Shown here piece by piece: positions 37,452 through 49,339 of a stretch of DNA of 64,000 nt. Origin of the DNA: Canna indica (taxonomy: Eukaryota > Streptophyta > Magnoliopsida > Zingiberales > Cannaceae). Numbering within the stretch: the first letter of the stretch is position 1; every line of letters starts with the position of its first letter. The notes under the pieces are model-generated. The model saw only the letters and a list, made by a program, of their open reading frames with translations. It did not search any database and was not told where the DNA came from. Both the position numbers and the translations under genes were made by a program. The DNA lies in contig CP136890.1 of NCBI GenBank assembly GCA_034359265.1, positions 64,357,501 to 64,421,500 on the forward strand, in the 5' to 3' direction.

Positions 37452-40400
37452 TTTTGATGATGACAAACATCCTTAAGAAAATATATCATTAAAGCATTAA
37501 GGATATCAACTAAGGGATTTCTCCCCCTATCAACATGCATATCTATATAATTAAAACTTCCCCTATCTATATGCATGGATTTCCTATATTTTCCTCCCTT
37601 TTTTTCTTATACTTTACTCCATGGTTTTTTCTCCCTTTTGACATCAATCAAAAAGGGCAAGAGAGGCTATCTACTAAAGGGGATGAAACACAATTAATAC
37701 ATGAGGTTGAAACTCTAAGGAGTATTTTTCATAAAACATGAACACCTAAACTAAAGGGATGGAAAAACAAATATATGATATGAAACAAGGTTCATGCATG
37801 ATATGTTCAAAAAACCAAGTATTTGAATTCAAAAATAAATCATGTATGTTATCAAAATGAATATTGTTTCTTTTTCTTAACATTTTTAGATTTCATTCAA
37901 ACTTTCAACATACAAAGATATAGACATTTAAAACATGTATATCAAGTTTGAAGTGAAGCTAATGTCATTTAATCCAATTATGAACTTAGCATGTTTTCAT
38001 TTGAAATAAGCATGGAAAACATGAAAATGCTAAGTTTCAAGTTTTGCTATCTACTCATGTTTTTTTTTCAAACTTAGGCATCTAGACATCAAACATGAGA
38101 TATTGTAAGGCTATGAATTAAGTTTGGGCTTAAATGAGATTTTTAAGTTACTTTGTTGACTTAGGTCAACCTATACTTCAAGATTTGAAATACTAATTTG
38201 TTTGATGAAAAGTTTTTGATACCAATTATTGAATGAAAGTTTTGATACCAATTGTTGAATGAAAATTTTGATACTAATTATTGAATGATCATTTGAAATG
38301 CATGTATCAAGATTCAACTCAAAATGAATTTAAAAATCAAAGTCCATTTCTCATCCTATATTGATTCCAATGAAACAAATGGATTTTTTCAATCTATCAT
38401 CCTAGATATCAAAATCATTTCTAGGAATGATTTTACTCAAGAAATTGTGTGAATGATATTAGAAATATAATCCAAATGGTATACATGAGTTTTTATTTGA
38501 AGATTTTGAAGAAAAAATGTAAAGAAAAAATGATATTAGAAATATAATCCAAATGGTATACATGTGTGAATGATATTAGAAATATAATCCAATGAAACAA
38601 CTTTCATGACACCACATGATGGTCATGTAAAGAGTATATGTCAAGTTTGAAATAAAAATTAAGTCCTTAAGTCAAGATATCAACCTAGCATGGTTTCATT
38701 TAAATCTAAACTAGTTTTTATGAAACTTGCTAAGTTTCAATCTTAACATTTACTCATGATTTTTTAAATTTAACCCTATGGATACCTAACATGAGTAAAT
38801 CTAAACATGTTCCACAAGTATGGATTGAAAATGAGACCTTTAAGTCAACTTGTTGACTTGGGTCAACATGATTCAAAAAAGGTTTGCATGAATTAACCTC
38901 AATTGTCACTTTATCCATATCCATAAGAATTTTCACTCTAAGAGCATGAAAACATGTCATACCTATTCCTAAACATGTTTATGAAGTTTTGGACTTAAAA
39001 TCAAATGACCAAGTCAATTGATACCAACTGTGGTTTGTTGACTTGGGCCAAGCTTTTAAAGCTTAAGTCCCCTAAGGTGAATTAGTTGTCATTTTCTTCA
39101 TCTAGACATGAATTTTCAATCTTGAGCACATGACAACTAATCGTTAACACACCTAAACATGTTTATCCAATTTTTAACTTAAAATGAAGTCTCTAAAGAA
39201 GAATTTAACCTAGTTCAATTTCATAGATATCATGATATCATGAAATGAGCTAAGTTATCAAGATTTTACCTACTCATGAAAATTCAAACATGTATCGTGC
39301 ATAATCAATCATGAGCATATAGAGACATCATTAAAGCATACATATTTAAGTATTATATTAAGATTTTTTCAAAATCAAAATCATACATTTTTTCTTGAAA
39401 ATTTGCCAAACTTTTCATATCCTTTTTCATTTTATTTTAGATAGCATAGCTTTCCAATTCTTATCACTTGCAAGTAGACATCATTAGTATCATAATGAAA
39501 TAATATGTCATCTTAGCAAGCTAATATACTAAGTAGCAAAGATTTAATGCAAAGTTTCAAATAAAAACCTTAACCTATGCTAGATAGTAGATATTTATTT
39601 TAAATGAAAGATTTTACTATAATATCAAAATGAACCTAAGAGATCTTAAGATGTGAACTAATTGAGAAATAAGATCTATACCTATGTTAAACTAGTTTGG
39701 ACGTACAAGAATGTCTCTAATAATAGATATTTACCTAGAACAAGTTTCATTCAATGAAATTTGTCTAAGTACTAAAGTTCTACCTACTCATGAGAATTCA
39801 AGGATTTTAACATGTCATTTTAATCATGAGTATAGAGACATACTTTAATCTTAAGCATTGAGGTATAACACTAAGATTTTGAATTTACCAAGGTTATACC
39901 ATATTCATGATGATTTAGCCAAACTAATCTTTTTCTTTCTAGTTAGCCTTCCTAAAATACTTATAACTTGCAAGTAAGCTACACTAATATTTTCAGAGAA
40001 AATATAGCTACTTAGCAAGCTAACTCAACCAAAAAGCAAAGATAGGAATCAAGTATCATTATCATAGATTACTTTGCTAAATGGTTTGAAATCCATTTTA
40101 AAATGAAATCGAGTGATATCAAAACGAATTTTAAGAGATCATAAGAATAATAAATTAAAACATGATCTCCAACCATTCCTATTGGTTGAAAACCGAAAGA
40201 GCACAATGTGCCTACGATTTAAAACCGCAAGGTCGCTTAGGCCCATTACAGGCCACTGGGGTCTCCGACGAGATCGGGAAATCAAAATTAAAAAAGTTTT
40301 TAAAACTTATCAAGAGCGGGCAAACTCAATCAATTTTAAACATGTATCATAACTCCAACTTAGATAAAGCAAAGGGATATAGGAGATGATACCGGAATAG

Positions 40401-40563
40401 TTTTGATGCCAACTTTACCTAAGGCATCAAGGTGATTTGAAGTTGCAACCTCTTGAAGATTTCTCATTAAGATCTAAGGTCAACTTCAATCCTTCAATTT
40501 CTTTACCCTTGTGTGATTCCCCCCTACAAATAGCATAGGAATCCAAAGTGTCCTAGCAACACT
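37452..40563. other. Non-coding interior of the gag-only element
   Basis: This is AT-rich, with no open frame resembling pol. Modules built around GCTAAGTTTCAA and TACTCATGA recur at least four times between 37970 and 39800. A 26 bp unit (TTTTGATACCAATTATTGAA) is repeated three times near 38213-38290, and a GATATTAGAAATATAATCCA unit three times near 38455-38595. Confidence 0.7.
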
Positions 40564-41870
40564 TTAATTTCTTTTCATCCTACAAATAGCTTTGGGTCCT
40601 TGGGGGTTAGAGGGCTTAGGAATCCAAAATGTCCTAGCAACACTTGGATTTCTCTTTAATGTGCAATCATGGATGGCATACCCAAATATACCACAACAAA
40701 AGCAGTGTCCATTAAATTTCTTTTTGTTTTTGTTATGGACATGAGATTTATCTTTAGAATGCTTGTCATTTGAACTAGATTGAGCATGAGCATTCTTAAA
40801 AGATATATTCTTCTTTAGAATATGAGGTTTAGGTGTAGAATGCTTAGTATGAGAATAATGATGAACCTTAGCATTCTTTACATGAGCATTTTTATTTTTT
40901 GAGTTCTTAAATGAGACATTTTGATTCTTAGAATTATAAGAGGAAGTGTTAACTTTCCTACTCAAGGTCAACATCTCATTTTTCATATCATTCATGGATT
41001 TATGAATAGCATGCAATTGAGTTTTCAACATGCTATTTTCATTCTTCAATATGTCATTTTTATTTTTCAACTCCTTAGTGTCAATATTTAAAGTATCATG
41101 GCATGGATTGGGGACACTAATTCTTAGCTTCTCATTTTCTAATTTTACATCATGTAATTGAGAGCTAAGAGTTGAATTATCTTTCTTCAATTTTTTATTT
41201 TCCTTGTTATTTTTCATATGTAAGACATGCAATTTTTGACATTCCTCAACTAGTTCTTCATATGACATATTGAATGAACTAGAAGAGTTAGTACTATTAT
41301 TATCATTATTATGACTAGAAGCGAAAGAGTGTACCTCATCATTAGCAATTTTGAGGCTCATTTTGGAAGTAGCTTCGTAGTCATGAATAGAGGATGCTTA
41401 GAATGAATGAGACGTGGAGGTGGAAGCACTTGACCTCTTCCTTGCTTTGTTCATTTTCGGCTCTTGGTGCTACTTCTTTGACTAGAAGAGCTATGGACAT
41501 CAAAACCAATATTAGTAGTAGGTGAGTGACCATTGTCATCACCATATTCATTAAAAGTGTCAATCTCTTCGATTTTGGAATGATTGTATAAAATATTTAA
41601 ACTAACCCATAAATCATGAGCCGAAGAACAATGCATGATTTTTTCTAGTATGCCATTTGGTAATGTGCAAAGTATGCAATTCATGGCATCTCCATTATAC
41701 TTAAACATTTTCTTATCCATTTCACTCCATGCATGCATATCAACCTTAGGTTTAATAAATTCCCAATGTAACATGTTAAATACACGAAAACCTTTAGTCT
41801 TCAGAAATGTGTACATCCTAGATTTCCATAGACCAAAGTTTGATTCATCAAACCTAGGGGATGAAGACAC
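40564..41870 (-). pseudogene. Copia-type gag of the gag-only element
   Basis: Reading leftward, 41870-41451 encodes the N-terminal gag domain (UBN2-like; FDESNFGLWKSRMYTFLK and DLWVSL). The frame changes before 41361-40564, which encodes a long Lys/Asn-rich coiled coil and a basic region. That region ends in a zinc knuckle where the usual His reads Tyr (CFCCGIFGYAIHDC), followed by WIPKPSNPQGPKA. The start is the ATG at 41870, 85 bp inside the LTR edge. Gag would form the particle that packages the element RNA. The frameshift near 41400-41450 and the altered knuckle suggest decay. Confidence 0.82.
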
Positions 41871-41955
41871 TACACTCTATAGAGCCATTTCTAGATCGAG
41901 ACGAATTGTAGAAGGGATGGTGAAATCACAATCTACGACCCGCTTTGATACCAAA

Positions 41956-43460
41956 TGTGGGCGAAATGACGACACTAGAGGGGGGGGGGTGAATAGTGTG
42001 TTTACTAATTCTATTAGCCTAAATTCTAATTTAATCGTTTACTTAAATAGTTTAGGCGATTCGTGATTCAATGAATGTATGCGGAAGCGAAATAAACAAT
42101 TAAGTGCAAGCAACAATATAAACAATGCTAACACATAATTTATAGTGGTTCGGCCCCAATGCCTACTCCACTACCTAAGCACCCCGCTTAGGATTTCTAA
42201 ACTAGTTTTACTAGATCACTTTAAGTTTCCCTTACACCTGAGGACTTTTCACCGAAGAGATCCACTCTCGACCTAAGATACTTCCACACCCGGAAGTCAC
42301 CGCCTTCTTATCGAGAGACCTCTTCCACCTTAATCCTAAGGGACAACTAAAACTAATCCTAGTAACAACTAAGTTTACACACACAAGTGGCTTTACACCT
42401 TGCAAGGTAACCACTTACACAACAAGACCTAACACCAGGTCTTTACACTCAAATCCAAATAAAACGGTTCAAATAAAGATATAAAATACAATCAAAAGAG
42501 CTACAATATAAAATAAGATTAAAAGCCCTTTTTAATCCTTCAAGACCTCCAACTCGCCAAGTGGTAGAGCTTGAGTTGAAGCCCGAGTTGAGGAGCACGC
42601 GTCACTTGATGAAGAACTCAGCAAAGGAACAGAGCGCGCCGTGATTACTCCCTAGAATGCTTTGATCTCTCTTTTGGATGCTCAATAATTTCTATCAACG
42701 TTCGAGAGAGAGATTAAAAGATGTGTATGAGGTGTATTTATACCCCCAGCTGGAACGGGGTGTCAACGGGATTATTTTCGACCGTTACAGACGCCCGATC
42801 GATGGTCCGATCAAATCGTCGACCGACCGGTCATTCGACCGCTGCAATTTTCTCTCTAGTCGGTCGACCGATGGGTCAACCGCCAGACGCAAATCGCGCG
42901 ATTCACGATCTTCGATCGACCCATCGGTCGTCCGCCAAGCCTACTGCCCTTTTTTGGGCTTCGGTCGATCGACAGGGTCGATCGACTGATAGATGCAAGA
43001 TGCTTGCGATTTCTCTTTCGGTCGACCGACGCAAGCTGCGTCTATAGCTAGCCTCAGTCCGATCGACCGATTGGTTAATCGATAGGGCTACTGCCCAATT
43101 CTTACCCTATTCGGTCGACCGCCCTGTCGACCAAATTTAGGTTGAGATTGTTTTCTTCAGCCTTTTTCTTTCGCGCTTCATTTCCGGGTTCCGACTTTCA
43201 ACGAGCATCATGTCAGAGAGCTTTCCATGTGATCTTTGGTGCACTCGTCGATCTTCGATAAACTTCCGCGATGAACCTGAGTGCGACGATCAATGTCCTC
43301 CCGATTTCAGATTTCTTTGATTTTTTCGACCGAGGACATCGAACGCTAATTGATATGGAACCTGAAACATATTCTCAATGAAATCATTAGTTCCATGTTT
43401 GTTATCATCAAAACCATCAAAACCGAGATTAAGGCTAAGGTTGAAAACCTAAAGCCAACA
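41956..43460 (-). repeat. 5' LTR of the gag-only element
   Basis: Plus-strand edges are TGTGGGCGAAATGACG and AAGCCAACA. It contains a poly-G run near 41980, the TATAGTGGTTCGGCCCCAAT motif near 42139 and a GATCGACCG palindrome-rich stretch at 42775-43140. CCTTG follows at 43461-43465. Confidence 0.88.
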
Positions 43461-46400
43461 CCTTGCATACTGCTCAACTGAAAAGGTCATCTTGACTGGT
43501 ATAAAATGCGAAGTCTTGGTTAGGCGATCCACCAATACCCAGATAGAATGATTGCCCTTCGCAGACTTTGGCAAGTCTGTCACAAAATTCAGGGTTATCT
43601 TCTCCCATTTCCACTCTGGTACTTATAGGTTCTGGAGCAACCCTGCCATCTTCAAATGCTCAGCCTTCACCTGCTGGCACACCAGACACTTAGACATAAA
43701 CTCGGCCACTTCTCTTTTCATGACTTTCCACCAATAATTCTGCCTTAGGTCACGGTACATCTTTTCATGGCTCCTGGATGCATAGTGTATGTGGACTGAT
43801 GAGCCATCTCTAGCACCTGCCTGCGAACCTCAGCCATATCTGACACCATTATCCTGTTCTTAAACCTCAGAACGCCCTTCGAGTCCACACTGAACCCATT
43901 ATCGGTATCGCCTCTCCTGGACAGATTCTTAGTGAGAGCACAGAAAGCATCCTCCTCCTGCGCTGCCCGCAACATGTCAACCAACGTGGACTGCACCCTC
44001 AAGTGAGCCACCAACGCACCAGAAGTTGATACTGACAAGATTGCCACACCATCCAAACATAGGGCCAAATCCTGAGCAAACGGCCTCCTCCAGACCGCCA
44101 AATGCGCTAGACTGCCCATAGACTTCCTGCTCAAATCATCAGCGATCACATTGGCCTTCCCCGGATGGTACATGATAGTGCAGTCATAGTCCTTCAACAG
44201 CTCAAGCCATCTTTCTCTGCCTCAGGTTCATCTCCTTATGGGTGAGTAAATACTGGAGGCTCTTATGATCAATATATATCTCACAAGCCTTGCCATAAAA
44301 GTAGTGACGCCACAGCTTCAATGCGAACACCACTACTGCTAGCTCAAGATCATGAGTCGGGTAATTATTCTCGTGAACCTTCAACTGCTTGGAGGCATAA
44401 GCTATCACCCTGCCATTCTGCATCAACACACAACCCAAGCCGACTTGGGAGGCATCACAAACCCTCCCGAGCCCGAAGGTACTGCTAGAACTGGCGCCGA
44501 CGTCAAGCGGCCCTTGAGTTTCAGAAAGCTCTCCTGGCACTTACTGTGCCATTAGAACTTGACCTTCTTCTAAGTCAGGTGGGTCAATGGCGTTGCAATC
44601 CTAGAGAAGTTCTCCACAAACTTCCTGTAATAACCTGCCAACCCTAAGAAACTACGGATCTCTGTGACATTAGTCGGACTCTTCCAATTTTGAACTGCTT
44701 CTATCTTTGCGGGGTCCACCTTTACCCCTTCCATGGACACCACATGGCCAAGGAACCCCACACTCTCCAGCCAGAACTCGCACTTGGAGAACTTAGCATA
44801 CAATCGGTTCTCCGTGAGAGTTTCCAGAACTATCATCAAGTGCTCAGCATGCTCCTCCATGCTCTTGGAATTAATCAAAATATCATCAATGAACACAATT
44901 ACGAATTTATCCAAGAATTCCCTAAACACTCGGTTCATCAGATCCATAAATGCTGCAGGTGCATTAGTCAGCCCGGAGGACATCACCAGGAACTCAAAGT
45001 GCCCATACCTCGACCTGAAAGCAATATTAGGGACGTCACTATCTCGGATCCTCAATTGATGATACCCTAATCGTAGGTCAATCTTAGAGAACCACTGAGC
45101 TCCTTGAAGCTGATCAAACAAATCATCAATCCTGGACATCGGGTATCGATTCTTCACCGTTACCTTATTAAGCTGTCGGTAATCAATGCACATCCACATG
45201 GACCCATCTTTCTTTTTCACAAAGAGCACTGGAGCACCCCAAGGAGAAACACTTGGGCGAATGAAACCCAACTCAAGCAGCTCCTGCAATTGGGACTTCA
45301 ACTTCCTCAACTCAGCTGGTGCCATTCAGTACGGTGGAATGGAGATCGGCTTCACCCCTAGCTGCAAATCAATACAGAATTTGATCTCCCTCTTTGGAGG
45401 CAACCCTGGCAACTCCTCAGGAAACACATTAGAGAACCCGCATACCATGGGTGTCCCCCTGATGTACCTAGCCGCACCTCCGCCTTCCTCTGCCACAGAC
45501 ACAAAGGCCAAGAAGGACTAGCAACCGCCCAAAAATAGTTTTCAAGCCTTAAGAGGTGAAATCGCCATCAACAACTCTCCCCTTCCCTCACCCTGGAAGG
45601 TAAATTGGGGCAATACGGGCTTACTGGAGGTCACAGTCTTAGTCCTGCAATCTACTCAGGCGAAATGATCTGCCATCCAGTCCATGCCCAGAATTACGTC
45701 AAGCTCCAGCATCGGCAGAAGTGTCAAGTCAGCTATCAACACATGTCCATAAATGACAACCTCGCAGTCGTGGAAGACTGTCTCTGCCATCACAGAAATG
45801 CCCGTAGGTGTAGACACCACAAGAGGTAACTCAAACATAGAAGGTACCCCTGACAACTTAGCAACAAACAAAGCAGATATGAAAGAGTGCGTAGCACTCA
45901 GATCAAACAAAACATATGCAATGACAAACCCAACAACAATATTACCTGACACCACTGCCATGGACGCCTCAGCGCCCTCTTGGTTCATAACAAACATCTG
46001 CGCAACGGGACTCTCCGAACCACCAGCTCGTTGGCCTCCTCCCTGAGTCTGACCCCTCTGAGCTACGGAACCCACTAACATCTGTGCCTTTCCTCTGGTC
46101 TGATCAAGCTGCTGACTGCCCTTGCTAGGACAATCCTTTTTGTAATACCCAGTCTGCCCATAACTGAAACATACCTCCCAACATCCCCAACAAGCCTCCC
46201 AGTGTCTCCTGTGACATCGGTTACACTGCTGCGGCCCAGATCTCCGCTGTGAACCTCCAGATGACGCCCCTGGTCCTGAACCCATGTGGCCTTTGCAACT
46301 GTTATGACCTCTGCCCTGCGGTGGATCTACTATCCTGAAAGTCTCCTTTCAAGTGAGCTGGCCGACCCCCCAAAGGCTGGGGCTGAAACTTTTTCTTCTG

Positions 46401-47240
46401 GGGACCATCATGCCTGTCTGTTGGTACCAGCGCCTCCTTTCAGAGTGCCTCATCTACAACCCGAGCAAAGGAAGTATCCTTAGTGTAATGGATCAGTCTG
46501 GCGATCTGCCGCCTCAACCCCTCAACAAACCTCTTGACCCTGGAGGTCTCTGTGGCTATCAAGGTGGGATGGTACTTCAAGAGCCGAGTGAACACCATCT
46601 CATAATCTATCACCGACATACTGCATGTCTGACGTAGTAGCTCGAACTCTTTCGCCCGCCTATCCCGGACGCTCATTGGCAGGTACTTCTCCACCATAGC
46701 AGCTCTAAACACCTCCTAGATAGAGGGTGGTGCATCTGCTGCTTTGTGGTCCCTCTAGGTGTGAAGCCAATCCTTGCCTGAACCTCTCAACTGTAGCCTG
46801 ATCAGTCGAGCGGTCGTCTCAGAAGAACAACCGAGCTCCCTGCATAACTCATAGCAATCCCCCAAGAAATTAGTGACCTCCACCCGCTGTTCCGTCCCTA
46901 TATACTACAGTTGCCTGAATGCAACAAAATCTGCATATGAAGGTGCTCTAACCACCGGTTCTACTGGCTGGACCACCTCTGGTGCTGTGGGTACTGTCGG
47001 TACTGTTTGTGGTTGCTGCATCAGCTCCTGCTCCCTGCGGAGCGCCTCAGTCAGCTCAGCCACTCGGGCCTGCAATTGAATAACCATGGGATCCTATCCC
47101 AGATCCTCTTGGGCTTGTGGTGGTCTCCCACGACCCTGGCCCCGGCCCCGGTCTCGGCCTCGATGCTTAGTAGAGTTGCTGTCACTAACGCTCCTCGCGG
47201 CATCAGAAGCCTCCGTCGATCTGGAATCACCAGAAAGAAA
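43461..47240 (-). pseudogene. Gypsy gag-pol polyprotein remnant
   Basis: In order on the minus strand: an Arg/Gly-rich gag start (about 47230), a gag core (46712-46440), a zinc knuckle with lost ligands (CFSYGQTGYYKKDC, about 46170), and a protease whose active site reads DLSATH instead of DSGATH (about 45905). Next come reverse transcriptase (45361-44570, with FIDDIL), RNase H (44540-44202, [11 protein letters not shown]), and the integrase zinc region and core start (44197-43461), where it meets the composite insertion. Several stops and frame changes separate the pieces, for example at 46436, 45330 and 44555. In life it would encode the particle protein and the enzymes for reverse transcription and integration. 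This copy cannot. Confidence 0.88.
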
Positions 47241-47429
47241 TTATCAAAATTTAAATAATTAAATTGAACCTAAGTCGTTAAATAAATAAACCACAAGTCG
47301 CGTTGATGTGTGGACTTATCCCATTGATCTCATAGCATACCCCTATCGTATACTGACACGCTAGCAATGCCCTATACGGTGATAACTCTAGGTCGTAGTC
47401 AGACCGAACCACATGCTCGGATACAATAT

Positions 47430-49339
47430 TGTCACGCCCGAAGTTCAGGGTCACGTGACCGGCTAGGGTATACGTGCCTATTCCCCGCAGCCTAACCCAT
47501 GCACATGTCAACTCATAAAATAGCGGAATAAACAAGAGCTTTTATTAATAAAAAGAACCAAAATAGATTTTCATTTCAAAACAGCAAGGTTTTAAAATAA
47601 ATAGCTTAAGTGCGAAAATAAATAAATCGAAGAGCAATAGTTCTTTTAACAAATAAAAGACTAAATGAAAAACATGAATGTCCCCACAGGAATGTCTGTA
47701 GAGTGTCTCTGCCATCACAGAAATGTCTGTAGACATAGACACCACAAGAGTCAAATCAAGCACATAAGGTTTCCCTGACAACTTAGTAACATATAAGGCA
47801 GACACACAAGAGTGTGTAGCACCCAGATCAAACAAAACATATGCAACTGTTATATCTGAAACTGATATATCTAACCCGAATCTGGTCTCCAGAGTGTATC
47901 CTATATTTCTAAATTGTATTTTCTGGTCAAAACGATAGGTTACACGACTATGTTAAGAGAAATACACACATAATAGCAAGCAATTTTATAACAGCACAGA
48001 TTCATAATCTCAGCATGAAATTCGAGCAACTTTAAATTTTCAGCATGACATGAAAATAAATCCAAAATTTACAGAAATTAGATCCTAAATTACCATCAAA
48101 ATAGAATACTAATCTTGAGATAAAACTCTCCAATTTCATACTTATTAACCAAGGCTAACAAGCATCAACAAATCCTTAAACAAGAAGTAAGCATCATGAT
48201 CAAGAACCTATCTTTCAAGAACCTTCATGGCATCAATATCAAGATCTAAATTTTGTAAAGCATGAATTCTATCCAAAAATCATAGATCTACTACAAGTCA
48301 TGCTTTGACACATAGAAACTCAAATTGATAAGCAATTTAAATCATGGATCACAAGAACACCAAAAACCCCTCACTTAGGTATTTTACCGAACACCTTGAG
48401 GGCACCCTAGTCTCCACCTTGGCCAAGCACCCCTAGGGTTTTTCTAGGGTTGCCGAATCCTATAGGGAAGGATTTAGGGCCTCCTAAAACACGGCAAACA
48501 AAAGAATGACGATAAATTCGGGAGGTCAACAGAAAACAAATAAGAACGTACTATAGCCTTCAAGAACGACTTCAAAAACTCGAAGAAATCCTGAAAGAAG
48601 GAGGGTGAAACCATTCACCTTGATCTAGGAGGAAAGAGTACGAGAAACTCTAAATTGGCGACCTTCGAATCCGGCCTTAAAGGGGGCAGCTCGGCTCAGG
48701 CAGGTCCTTTTCAAGAAAGGCGGCAACTCCAAGGTTCAAGGGGGCGCCGACTACACCCAAGCTATCGGCTTGGTTCCAAGGATAGGGGAAGAGAGAGAAA
48801 GGAAGATAGGAGAGGGAGAGAGGCTCGGCGGCTGGCTTGGGGGAAGTGGCTCCATGGAAGAGGAAGAGGGGAGAGGGGTGGCTTGGCTTGGCTGGGCGGC
48901 TCCTCTCTCTATGCGGCTTGTGCGGCTCCAATAGGGAGCCGCAAGCCCGGGGGGGGGGGGGGGGGGGATTTATAATCCCTTCCCCTCCTCTTCAACCCTA
49001 ACCTTCATTTACCTACATCATCCTCAACCCGAATCCAAACTGACTAATCTCTCAACCCGCTAACCCAACTAAGCTTAATTAATCCTATTCTAATCCCATG
49101 ACAAATTACAAGCAACAACCACATACACATCCACACATCACTTAATTAAACAATCGTGCATTAAACTTAAATAAATTCATCCAATCAAGGAAAGAAACTA
49201 CAAAATCAAATTCCTACTCACCCGAGCTCGCAAGCTCGTAGCGGACCATGAGTTGACTCGGCTTGATCTCGAACTAGTTCGCTAGGCTGGCAAACACACA
49301 CAATAAATGAAAATTAGAATTAATATCTAGGATATTACA
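47430..49339 (-). repeat. Gypsy 5' LTR with an internal pol-derived patch
   Basis: The plus-strand edges are TGTCACGCCCGAAGTTC and CTAGGATATTACA. It matches the 3' LTR, except that the minisatellite part is replaced at about 47692-47855 by a second copy of the element's protease region. It also contains a GC-rich leader-like stretch with a 17-G run at about 48951-48967. The open frame at 48655-48975 is LTR sequence, not a gene. Confidence 0.8.

Larger units (their letters stand above)
36335..43460 (-). mobile_element. Gag-only LTR element (TR-GAG/LARD type)
   Basis: LTRs at 43460-41956 (5', 1505 bp) and 37441-36335 (3', 1107 bp) have edges TGTTGGC and GCCCACA. The 3' copy lacks about 400 bp around 36960. 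The primer site TGGTATCAAAGC (41953-41942, minus) sits 2 bp inside the 5' LTR, and the polypurine tract ACGGGGGAGAT (37452-37442, minus) abuts the 3' LTR. The 4.5 kb interior holds only a Copia-type gag. No protease, integrase, reverse transcriptase or RNase H motif is seen. The element must depend on enzymes supplied by another element. CCTTG follows its right end. Confidence 0.88.
33934..49339 (-). mobile_element. Gypsy-superfamily LTR retrotransposon, decayed and interrupted
   Basis: The order on the minus strand is: 5' LTR 49339-47430, a degenerate tRNA-Met-type primer site just inside (TTGTATCCGAGC, 47429-47418), gag, protease, reverse transcriptase, RNase H and integrase, then the 3' LTR ending at 33934. 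The integrase is split by the composite insertion 35909-43460. A deletion at 35811/35812 fuses the integrase directly to the interior of the 3' LTR, so the integrase C terminus, any chromodomain, the polypurine tract and the start of the 3' LTR are gone. The pol order RT-RH-IN identifies Gypsy, and a chromovirus (Tekay/Del-like) lineage is a guess. Confidence 0.85.

Noticed and set aside
48655..48975. GC-rich 106-codon open frame with an Arg/Gly-rich product
   Set aside because: It lies wholly inside the Gypsy 5' LTR, has low-complexity composition and a poly-G end, and no family motif.
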